Of a stretch of DNA of 64,000 nucleotides, positions 28,876 through 35,747 are shown in pieces (the first letter of the stretch is position 1; every line of letters begins with the position of its first letter). The stretch comes from Citrobacter europaeus (lineage in GTDB: Bacteria > Pseudomonadota > Gammaproteobacteria > Enterobacterales > Enterobacteriaceae), in contig CP083650.1 of NCBI GenBank assembly GCA_020099315.1, forward strand, positions 1-64,000, read 5' to 3'. The position numbers were made by a program, and so were the translations under genes. Under the pieces are notes generated by a model. That model saw only the letters and a list, made by a program, of their open reading frames with translations, searched no databases and was not told where the DNA came from.

Positions 28876-30462
28876 TTAATGGGCTGACGCGGTAGATTCT
28901 TTCTGTGCGACAGCCTTAAAACGGTTGGCAATAATGGTGGAAATACAGGTCAGGCCCATGACGGTAACCATCACAATCGCCATTTGCAGCGCATTGCTGG
29001 ATAAGAACGGAGAGGCAAATGCAGGGACATAAGCCACGCCTTTGACGTTAAAGAAACCCAGCATCATGCCGCCCAGACCGGCCCAAACGATCGCTGAACC
29101 AAAGACAATTTTGTTGGCAAACATGAACGGATAGGCCGATTCAACGAAGGTCCCAAAGCCGAGGTTGATAAGCAGGCCGGGCGTCGCGACGGCTGCTTCG
29201 CTTTTTTCTCGTGGTGCGATGACGTTAGCCAGGTTGATACCTGCAGCAACCATCACCAGGCCCACCATATCGACAGCACCGAGGAAGCTGACGCCGGATT
29301 TTTCCATTTCCAGAAGCACCAGCGGCAGAATGACTGCGTGATAGACTCCCCCCAGAATAGCTGGCCAGATAACCAACCCAGCCAGCAGGCCGGCAAGAAT
29401 AGGGCTGAAGGCCAGTGTGCTTTCGATAGCCAGTTTGATGTAATTACCTGCTGACAGCGCCAGCGGACTCAGCAGATAGTGCATGATTAACCCAGCGGCC
29501 AGGCCCGAGATCCCACCCGCTACAATGTTGACGGTGGTCATCGGAAAGCGCCAATTCAGGCATAATTCAAACAGCCAACGAACGAAAATCCCGGCCATCA
29601 AACCACCGATGATCCCTCCAATCAGACCGCCTTCTACGGAAAGTACTCCGGCGACCACCCCAGCAACAATTGAGACTTCATCCAGTTCCGAAATCTGTTT
29701 TGCTGCGAGAACCGCAACTAAAACCGGCAGGCCCTTCAGTAGAATTTCAAAGATATCGTTGAGTTTTTCCAGGCCCGGAATGTGACTGAGTGCGAGCACG
29801 ATTGCCATGGCGATAAAGCCCGGCAGCGCAGGGATCATAATGCTGCGAATATTGAAGCGCTTAAGCAGGCTTTTTCCAGAACCGCCCTGTGAAGGAGAAG
29901 CGCTGCCCAACTGTGGTTTATATTTAACGCCCCAGTGCTTACACAGTGATGCGATGAAGGAGACTGCGCGGGTTCGGCTGGTGGTTCCCGTCGTGCCCGA
30001 GGTTGCGACGACATTTGCCCCTTTTGCCGCCACTAGCGCCATTGAGGTTCCGCCGGTGCCAACAATCGGTGTTTTCATCTCAACAGCGGCGGCAAAGACA
30101 GCCTGGTTGGCCTTCACCGGATCGGCGCTCATCACGATGATCCCGTCGATCTCACCGTTACGGATCATCTCAGCAATCCTGAAATCGCTCTCAACTACCG
30201 AGTCGTTCACTTCTGAAAGTTTGCCCTGAAATATCCTTTGTGGTTTTTGTTGGTTTTCTGTGGTTAGTGCAAATACAGACGCTGGCGTGTGAGGTTTGGC
30301 AGCGTCCATTGAGGCCTCTGCCGCAATGAACTGCACAGCGGCAACTTCCACACCTGCGGCTTCGCACTGCTGGTAAATTTCCTGGAGTAGCTTTTCGGGT
30401 TCAGCACCACCCAGGTTGTAGAGGTTGCCTCCACTGCTTCCAATAATCGCAATTTTTTTCAT
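28876..30462 (-). CDS. PTS EIIC-like transporter with a novel N-terminal soluble domain
   Basis: A 528-residue protein; MKKIAIIGSSGGNLYNLGG is chosen as the start because GAGG precedes it. Residues 1 to about 185 are soluble, with a Rossmann-like beginning and a glycine/threonine-rich GTGGTSMALVAAKGANVVATSG region. Residues about 200-515 form eight to ten membrane spans that resemble the fructose-type PTS EIIC fold (GGVYHAVILPLVLLEMEKSG, NLGFGTFVESAYPFMFANKI). I see no EIIA histidine or EIIB cysteine motif in the N-terminal part, so it may not be phosphorylated in the usual way. It heads the cryptic operon that runs to the DeoR regulator. Confidence 0.75.
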   Translation of the reverse strand: MKKIAIIGSSGGNLYNLGGAEPEKLLQEIYQQCEAAGVEVAAVQFIAAEASMDAAKPHTPASVFALTTENQQKPQRIFQGKLSEVNDSVVESDFRIAEMIRNGEIDGIIVMSADPVKANQAVFAAAVEMKTPIVGTGGTSMALVAAKGANVVATSGTTGTTSRTRAVSFIASLCKHWGVKYKPQLGSASPSQGGSGKSLLKRFNIRSIMIPALPGFIAMAIVLALSHIPGLEKLNDIFEILLKGLPVLVAVLAAKQISELDEVSIVAGVVAGVLSVEGGLIGGIIGGLMAGIFVRWLFELCLNWRFPMTTVNIVAGGISGLAAGLIMHYLLSPLALSAGNYIKLAIESTLAFSPILAGLLAGLVIWPAILGGVYHAVILPLVLLEMEKSGVSFLGAVDMVGLVMVAAGINLANVIAPREKSEAAVATPGLLINLGFGTFVESAYPFMFANKIVFGSAIVWAGLGGMMLGFFNVKGVAYVPAFASPFLSSNALQMAIVMVTVMGLTCISTIIANRFKAVAQKESTASAH

Positions 30463-30660
30463 AGCGGCCTCGAAGATAGGGTAAGGGTTTATCTGTGTTG
30501 TAGTGGAATCATATTCCCAATTAAAACAAACCAAATCAACATGCATAAAATGATTAAATTGGGGTTTTAAACAAGTTTATTCGTATATTTGATTGAAATA
30601 TAACAATTAAATAATTATTTTGTTTTGTGTTGATATTTGTTGTTTTGTGATGGGGTTCAA
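30463..30660 (-). promoter_or_regulatory. Promoter region of the cryptic sugar operon with 10-bp direct repeats
   Basis: An A+T-rich gap upstream of the transporter gene. It contains TTGTTTTGTG twice, at 30620-30629 and 30640-30649, exactly 20 bp apart (about two helical turns). A related AAACAAACCAAA lies at 30524-30535. DeoR-family proteins often bind short direct repeats, so these are candidate operators for the DeoR gene at the operon's end. No gene is visible here. Confidence 0.4.
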
Positions 30661-30705
30661 ATGCAGGAAGGGAGAAATGGAGGATGCCTCCTCCATTTAT
30701 GAAGA

Positions 30706-31644
30706 TTAGTGTTGTTTTACTGCGTGTGGTTTCTCTTCAATCGGCTTGCCGGACCAGTAGCCTGCCAGCAGCGAACCGGAAAGGTTATGCCAGACGGAGA
30801 ACAACGCGCCGGGCAGGGCGGCAAGCGGGCCAAAGTAGATCTTGCCCAGCGCAGCGGCAAGTCCTGAATTCTGCATGCCCACTTCGATAGCCAACGTCCG
30901 GCAGGTTGACTCGTCGAAACCAAACAGTTTTCCGCCCCAGTAGCCGCCGAGCAGGCCAATGGTGTTATGCAGGATTACGGCGATAATCACCACAAAGCCG
31001 ACCGACGCAATGTGCGAGGCAGAACCCGCCACGACGGCGCTGATGATTGCCAGAATGCACACCATAGAAAATGCGGGCAGATAGGGTTCCACGGCTTTTA
31101 CGACGCGTGGGAACAGGTGGTGAATGACCAATCCCAACGCAATCGGAATGACCACGATCTGCAGGATACTCAGCAACATACCCATCACATCGACCTGGAT
31201 ATGCGCGTCGACATACAGCCGTGTCAGCAGCGGTGTGGCGACAACGCCGACCAGCGTTGAAACCGATGAAATAGTCACAGAGAGTGCCACATCGCCTTTT
31301 GCCAGATAGATCATGACGTTTGATGCTGTTCCGCTGGCGACGCTACCGACCAGCACCATCCCTGCGGATAATTCCGGCGGCATATTAAATGCCAGCGCTA
31401 AAATCCATGCGGCGAGCGGCATCACCAGATAGTGCAGGAAAATACCCGCCGCGACGGGGGCTGGACGTGAGAGTACGCGTTTAAAGTCGTCCACCTTCAG
31501 GTGAACGCCCATGCCGAACATGATCAGCATCAGTAACGACGGCACGAATGGCCCGACAGGCGTAAAGGTGGTGGGCGTGTAATACGCAATCACAGAGAGC
31601 AGCAGCGCCCATAACGGGAACAGCCGCGTGAGAGTAGCGAGCAT
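30706..31644 (-). CDS. panS: Bile acid:Na+ symporter-family transporter, probably PanS
   Basis: A 312-residue inner-membrane protein with about nine to ten hydrophobic segments and the BASS-family fold. FGMGVHLKVDDFKRVL lies in the first cytoplasmic loop, GSVASGTASNVMIYLAKGD near 105 is the sodium-site crossover, and EVGMQNSGLAAALG near 255 is its symmetry mate. The overall sequence fits PanS, the ketopantoate/pantoate transporter of Salmonella; that name is from memory and other BASS anions are possible. It is a single gene on the minus strand. Confidence 0.75.
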   Translation of the reverse strand: MLATLTRLFPLWALLLSVIAYYTPTTFTPVGPFVPSLLMLIMFGMGVHLKVDDFKRVLSRPAPVAAGIFLHYLVMPLAAWILALAFNMPPELSAGMVLVGSVASGTASNVMIYLAKGDVALSVTISSVSTLVGVVATPLLTRLYVDAHIQVDVMGMLLSILQIVVIPIALGLVIHHLFPRVVKAVEPYLPAFSMVCILAIISAVVAGSASHIASVGFVVIIAVILHNTIGLLGGYWGGKLFGFDESTCRTLAIEVGMQNSGLAAALGKIYFGPLAALPGALFSVWHNLSGSLLAGYWSGKPIEEKPHAVKQH

Positions 31645-31680
31645 GTTATATTCCTTGCGATTGAAATGTGTTGTGTTGTT

Positions 31681-31705
31681 ATAAAAAGCCGGGTTCGAGC
31701 CCGGC
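31681..31705 (-). terminator. Terminator of the RtcR-type regulator gene
   Basis: On the minus strand AGCCGGG-ctcga-ACCCGGCT followed by TTTTTAT, 50 bp beyond the regulator stop, is an intrinsic terminator. Confidence 0.8.
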
Positions 31706-31754
31706 TATAGTTATTGTTTATCGCGTGATGAAATATTATTCAAACAAATTATGT

Positions 31755-33335
31755 TTATGTTCCGCTGCGAACGTTTTCCCAGCTCAGTCCGAAGCGGGCG
31801 AGATATTTGCGCAGGCGGTCTGCATCGTTAGGATTGGCTTTCTTTTGCCGTGAGACGGCAAACAGTTCGCGCCCCGCCTCCGACAGCGACGCGCTGCGGC
31901 GGCACACTTCCAACACCGTTTCTAACTGGCGGCGATCGAACAGGTCTATGTCCATGTTCAGTTCAGGTTGCGAAGCGACAATCTGCCAACTCTCCTTTAA
32001 CAGCGCAATTTCTTCTTCGACAAGGGATAAGGTGATGCGCCCCTGTTCGGCAAGTGTCGCCATTCGCGCGATGGATGAACTTAGCTCGCGAAAATTGCCG
32101 CGCCACTGCGCCTGTGGGGAACAGGCAAATGCCAGATAACAAACGCGAGCCTCTTTGTCGAAACGGATCTGCATCTGTTTACGGCTGGAAAAACGGTGTA
32201 GCTCATACTCGATGTTCGGGGCGATATCTTCCCGCCGCTGCGCCAGACCGGGCAGGGCGAAGCTCCACATATTGATACGTGCATAGAGATCTTCGCGAAA
32301 ACGGCCTTCAGCGACCCATTGCTGCATGTCGCGATGGGTTCCGGCTATCAGTTGAAAATCGCTGTGTACTTCTTTGTCCGATCCAAACGGGAAAAAGGTT
32401 TTTTCCTCTATCGCTTTTAGCAGCATGGCCTGCTCGTCCAGCCCTAACTCGGCTATCTCATCAAGGAACAGCACGCCGCCATCCGCTTCACGCAGCAGTC
32501 CGCTGCGCGCCGTGAGTGCGCCGGTAAACGCCCCTTTCACGTGACCGAACAACGTAGACATCGCATTGTCGCCACGCAGGGTTGCGCAGTTGACGGCGAC
32601 CAGTTTCCCTGCCACCAGATGCCTCGACTGGCGTAGCTGAAAAATACGTTTCGCCAGGAAGGATTTACCCGCACCGGTGGGGCCGGTGAGCAGGATCGGG
32701 TCGGTCGAACGTAATGCTACACGCTCAATGCGATCGATCAGTTTATTGAAGGTGGCGTTGCGCGTATCAATCCCGTCCTTCAGAAAGGAGACAGACTGCT
32801 GCTGTTCGCGCTGAAAACGACTGGTGAGCGTGGCATAGCGGCTTAAATCGAGATCGATAACCGAGCAGACGCCAGCGGCGACGGCTTCGTCCGATGAACC
32901 GGCTGGTGCCGGGCTGGTTTGTAGCAGGCTGGCGGGCAGGTAGCGGGCTTCCGTCAGCAGAAACCAGCAGATCTGCGCGACGTGCGTCCCGGTGGTGATG
33001 TGCACCAGATACTCTTCATTATCCGTATCAAAGCAGTAGTGGGTGGCGAAGTCGAGGAAAGCGGCGTAGACCTCTTCAAAATCCCAGGGGTCGTTAATAG
33101 TCACGGCATGTGGGCGTACTTCGGTGTCAGGTGAGAGCAGCGCGACGTCTTCAATCAACCTTTGCGCCATGCTCTCATCGCGTGGCTGGTGCAGCAGTTC
33201 CAGTCTGTCGACAGGGAGATCAGGCTGTTGGCACAATCCAACCGTGGGTCGCCACTTTTTAAATCGATTAGCGCGTTTACCGCGCTTGTCCAGCACCGTA
33301 CCCAGTACGCCAATTACAACCCGCCGCTTTTTCAT
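31755..33335 (-). CDS. RtcR-type sigma-54 activator with CARF/RtcR sensor domain
   Basis: A 526-residue bacterial enhancer-binding protein. Residues 1 to about 185 form the RtcR/CARF-like sensor, with LGTVLD near 11 and the ligand-loop HITTGTHVAQICWFLL (112-127). The AAA+ domain has Walker A GPTGAGKS (218-225), the sigma-54 contact loop GAFTGA (268-273) and Walker B VLFLDEIAEL (288-297). The C-terminal DNA-binding part is NDADRLRKYLARFGLSW. It resembles E. coli RtcR throughout as recalled but is clearly diverged, and no rtcBA is adjacent. It is divergent from a sigma-54 promoter, so its likely target is the slipin-RlaP operon. In E. coli the sensor responds to RNA ends or tRNA fragments. Confidence 0.88.
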   Translation of the reverse strand: MKKRRVVIGVLGTVLDKRGKRANRFKKWRPTVGLCQQPDLPVDRLELLHQPRDESMAQRLIEDVALLSPDTEVRPHAVTINDPWDFEEVYAAFLDFATHYCFDTDNEEYLVHITTGTHVAQICWFLLTEARYLPASLLQTSPAPAGSSDEAVAAGVCSVIDLDLSRYATLTSRFQREQQQSVSFLKDGIDTRNATFNKLIDRIERVALRSTDPILLTGPTGAGKSFLAKRIFQLRQSRHLVAGKLVAVNCATLRGDNAMSTLFGHVKGAFTGALTARSGLLREADGGVLFLDEIAELGLDEQAMLLKAIEEKTFFPFGSDKEVHSDFQLIAGTHRDMQQWVAEGRFREDLYARINMWSFALPGLAQRREDIAPNIEYELHRFSSRKQMQIRFDKEARVCYLAFACSPQAQWRGNFRELSSSIARMATLAEQGRITLSLVEEEIALLKESWQIVASQPELNMDIDLFDRRQLETVLEVCRRSASLSEAGRELFAVSRQKKANPNDADRLRKYLARFGLSWENVRSGT

Positions 33336-33344
33336 GGTTTATCC

Positions 33345-33385
33345 AAAAAGATAAATGTCGATATAAAAAGATAAGAAAATATCTT
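33345..33385. promoter_or_regulatory. Candidate enhancer (UAS) for the RtcR-type activator
   Basis: AAAAAGATAA occurs at 33345-33354 and 33365-33374, exactly 20 bp apart. The second copy overlaps the inverted repeat AAGATA-agaaaa-TATCTT (33368-33385). The cluster lies about 90-125 bp upstream of the sigma-54 promoter, a normal enhancer distance, and directly before the activator start codon. Identification as its binding site is inferred. Confidence 0.5.
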
Positions 33386-33431
33386 CGCCACGGCAATCTT
33401 TAATCTAAGTGCGTAAAATAAAATGATTGTT

Positions 33432-33444
33432 AATCAATGAGTTA
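33432..33444 (+). promoter_or_regulatory. IHF binding site
   Basis: AATCAATGAGTTA fits the IHF consensus WATCAANNNNTTR exactly and is followed by an A/T tract. It sits between the candidate enhancer and the sigma-54 promoter, where DNA bending would bring the activator to the polymerase. Confidence 0.75.
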
Positions 33445-33471
33445 AAAATTTAATTCACGTATTTTTCTTTT

Positions 33472-33487
33472 TGGCACGCTTCTGGCA
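33472..33487 (+). promoter_or_regulatory. Sigma-54 (-24/-12) promoter
   Basis: TGGCACGCTTCTGGCA has GG at -24 and GC at -12 separated by exactly 10 bases, with the full TGGCACG -24 block. The -12 block is TGGCA rather than the preferred TTGCA. The predicted start of transcription is near 33498, about 290 nt before the slipin gene. Confidence 0.88.
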
Positions 33488-33497
33488 ATAACTCTTA

Positions 33498-33700
33498 CGT
33501 CAATCACGCTGAAAACGCAGGGGGTTAAACCTCGCCGGCACGTCAGGAACGGTACAGGCTGTTTTCCAGAAGTGTTCCGTCAGCCGATGACACACAGTGG
33601 GTTCGATTCCCAATTTCATCCTCCGAATGAAAACTGGTTGTTAATCATAGAAATAAAACGGAGCGATGCGCAGTTAGCACGCTCCAGAACAGGCTGCCGG
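33498..33700 (+). ncRNA. Structured tRNA-like leader RNA
   Basis: The long leader after the sigma-54 promoter has no good reading frame but several hairpins. GGAAC/GTTCC (33546-33578) forms a long arm like a class II variable arm. GTCA/TGAC (33579-33591) is a short hairpin. TGGG-TTCGATT-CCCA (33598-33612) is a T-arm with a canonical seven-base T-loop. TTTCAT/ATGAAA (33614-33632) is a closed acceptor-like stem. GGAGCG/CGCTCC (33660-33685) encloses GCGCAGTTAGC, which looks like a D-arm. RtcR-controlled loci elsewhere encode Y RNA-like YrlA RNAs with tRNA-mimic modules, and this is probably a relative. Ends and exact fold are uncertain. Confidence 0.6.
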
Positions 33701-33714
33701 TAAAGATGCCGTGC

Positions 33715-33742
33715 GACAGGCAAAAGGGAATTCCCCTGCCGC
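33715..33742 (+). other. Hairpin before the slipin gene
   Basis: CAGGC-aaaa-GGGAATTCCC-ctgcc contains a perfect 10-bp palindrome GGGAATTCCC inside GGCA/TGCC flanks. It lies about 45 bp before the slipin start and could be a processing site separating the leader RNA from the mRNA, or an attenuator; it has no T-run. Confidence 0.4.
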
Positions 33743-33786
33743 TTCGCCCCTGCACCCGCACCTGAACGACATAAAGGAATAATAAA

Positions 33787-34914
33787 ATGGCTAAGAAAAT
33801 CACGATACAAAAAGGGCAGTTAGGTCTTTTATCCCGCGAGGGCGATTACTATCAGACGCTGGAGTCTGGGCAGCACCGTTTGCCGTGGTTTAACGCCCCT
33901 GAAGTGCTGATCGTTAATAGGGATGGTAGCGAGGTACCGCAAGCGCTGGCGGAGTATTTGCGTCGTTTCCAGCCTGCATGGGTAGAGCGTTACTGCCTGG
34001 TTGTTGATACGACGGATACCGAAGCCGGAGCGTTGTATGTCAACGGTGTTTTACAGGAGATCTGCCCACCTGCCACGCGCCGTCTGTACTGGCGTGCAGA
34101 GGAAGCGCTGACGCTGGTGCGCATGGATACTCGTCAGGTTTTGGTACCGGTTGAGGTGATGAATGCGGTATTACAGCCACGACGTAACGGTACGGTGAAA
34201 GGTCGTGAAGCCATCTTAACGGTGCAAGTTCCTGCGTGGCACGTTGGTGTGCTGAAAATTGATGGCGAAACCCAGGCGCTGTTACCGCCGGGTTTGACCG
34301 CATACTGGAAGATAAACCATCTGATTGAAGTTGAAGTTGTTGATACCCGTTTACAGGTGCTGGAGGTCGGCGGGCAAGAGATCCTGACCAAAGATAAGGT
34401 CAATCTGCGATTAAATCTGGCCGCAAACTGGCGTTATAGCGATGTGTTGCAGGCTTTTGGTCAACTGACCAAACCGCTGGACCACCTTTACCGCGAGTTA
34501 CAGTTTGCGCTGCGTGAAGCGGTGGGAACGCGCACGCTGGACGAACTGCTGGAAGATAAGCAGGTGATCGATGAGGTGGTGAGCGCACAGGTGAAAGCCC
34601 GAATGACGCCGTTTGGTATTGAGGTGGCTTCGCTCGGCGTGAAAGATATTGTCCTGCCGGGAGATATGAAAGCTATTTTGTCCCAACTAGTTGAAGCTGA
34701 GAAATCCGCTCAGGCCAACGTTATCCGCCGTCGTGAAGAGACTGCCGCGACGCGATCGCTGTTGAATACTGCGAAAGTAATGGAAAACAACCCGGTGGCG
34801 TTGCGCTTAAAAGAGCTGGAAACCCTCGAAAGAGTCGCTGAACGTATCGATAAAATCTCGGTGTTTGGTGGCCTCGACCAGGTACTGCACGGCCTTGTGA
34901 ACATAAAAGGATAA
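33787..34914 (+). CDS. SPFH/band-7 domain protein (slipin-like)
   Basis: A 375-residue protein of the stomatin/prohibitin/flotillin superfamily. The SPFH domain spans about 125-300, with ILTVQVPAWHVGVLKIDGE, VNLRLNLAANWRYSD and LREAVGTRTLDELLEDK, the last typical of slipins. A charged coiled-coil follows (about 300-355, AEKSAQANVIRRREETAATRS). The N-terminal 120 residues are an extra domain, and no hydrophobic membrane anchor is visible at the N-terminus, unlike standard slipins. AAAGGAAT precedes the ATG. It is the first protein of the sigma-54 operon and is 5 bp from the nucleotidyltransferase gene, so the two are probably made together. Confidence 0.87.
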   Translation: MAKKITIQKGQLGLLSREGDYYQTLESGQHRLPWFNAPEVLIVNRDGSEVPQALAEYLRRFQPAWVERYCLVVDTTDTEAGALYVNGVLQEICPPATRRLYWRAEEALTLVRMDTRQVLVPVEVMNAVLQPRRNGTVKGREAILTVQVPAWHVGVLKIDGETQALLPPGLTAYWKINHLIEVEVVDTRLQVLEVGGQEILTKDKVNLRLNLAANWRYSDVLQAFGQLTKPLDHLYRELQFALREAVGTRTLDELLEDKQVIDEVVSAQVKARMTPFGIEVASLGVKDIVLPGDMKAILSQLVEAEKSAQANVIRRREETAATRSLLNTAKVMENNPVALRLKELETLERVAERIDKISVFGGLDQVLHGLVNIKG

Positions 34915-34919
34915 GAATA

Positions 34920-35705
34920 ATGAGCTACAACACAGTGGACGGCGCGATGCGCGAAAGGGTATTGCGCCAGCTAAAAGAGGTAGAGCAGCGCTATGGCGTC
35001 AGGGTGCTGTATGCCTGTGAATCCGGCAGCCGCGGCTGGGGATTTGCCTCGCCGGACAGCGACTACGACGTGCGATTTATCTATGTTCATCCGCCCGAGT
35101 GGTATCTGCGGGTCGAGGCGCCACGAGATGTTATCGAGTTGCCGATAGATGATGAGCTGGATGTCTGCGGCTGGGAATGGCGCAAGGCGCTAGGGTTACT
35201 GAAAGGCGCAAACCCCACGCTTATCGAGTGGCTGGATTCTCCAGTGGTCTATCAGCAGGATGAAGTGACCGTGTCAGCGCTGAAAGCGTTGGTGCCTAAA
35301 TGGTTTTCTCCGCTACGTGCCCGCTGGCACTACTATTCGATGGCGCGGAAAAACTTCCGTGGCTATCTGCAGGGTGACGACGTACGGCTGAAAAAATACT
35401 TCTATGTTCTGCGCCCGCTGCTGGCTGTGCGGTGGGTCGAAGCGGGGAAAGGTGTACCACCGATGCGTTTTGCCGACCTGCTGGCGGGAAGTGAGCTGGA
35501 TGCACCGTTGCGTCAGGAAATTGATGAACTGCTGGAACGCAAGCAGTGCGTGAGAGAAGCGGAGTATGGTCCGCGCCGCCCACTGTTGCATGCGTTTATC
35601 CGCGCCGAACTGAAAAGAGGAGAGATTCCGCCGACGTTACCGGATAGCCGGGAGGGTGATGTCAGAGAACTGGACAGATTGTTATATGAAACGGTGATGC
35701 GGTGA
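34920..35705 (+). CDS. RlaP-family DNA polymerase beta-like nucleotidyltransferase
   Basis: A 261-residue nucleotidyltransferase of the PF10127 type (RNA-ligase-associated pol beta, formerly YcgL-like). The active-site pattern is GSRGWG (36-41) followed by DSDYDVR (46-52), giving the GS and DxD metal-binding residues, with a likely third acidic residue in ELDVCGWEW near 78-86. The C-terminal half is helical and basic. Families of this kind are found near RNA ligases and RNA repair genes. Here it follows a slipin under an RtcR-type/sigma-54 promoter that also drives a tRNA-like RNA, so nucleotide addition to RNA 3' ends is a reasonable inference. Confidence 0.87.
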   Translation: MSYNTVDGAMRERVLRQLKEVEQRYGVRVLYACESGSRGWGFASPDSDYDVRFIYVHPPEWYLRVEAPRDVIELPIDDELDVCGWEWRKALGLLKGANPTLIEWLDSPVVYQQDEVTVSALKALVPKWFSPLRARWHYYSMARKNFRGYLQGDDVRLKKYFYVLRPLLAVRWVEAGKGVPPMRFADLLAGSELDAPLRQEIDELLERKQCVREAEYGPRRPLLHAFIRAELKRGEIPPTLPDSREGDVRELDRLLYETVMR

Positions 35706-35706
35706 A

Positions 35707-35738
35707 AACGCCCGATGGTACAAGAGCCATCGGGCGTT
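35707..35738. terminator. Bidirectional terminator between the RlaP gene and lysC
   Basis: AACGCCCGATGG and CCATCGGGCGTT form a perfect 12-bp stem around an eight-base loop. It lies between two convergent genes and can serve both. Confidence 0.85.
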
Positions 35739-35747
35739 GGCATCTAC

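Noticed and set aside
31755..33335. Naming the activator rtcR outright
   Set aside because: It is RtcR-like throughout, but diverged and not next to rtcBA; a genome-level search is needed to see whether a second, canonical rtcR exists.
33598..33612. T-arm at 33598 as the end of a normal tRNA gene
   Set aside because: The acceptor 3' strand would read TTTCATC and needs GATGAAA at a 5' end upstream, which is not there, and no CCA end follows. A tRNA-like leader RNA explains it better.
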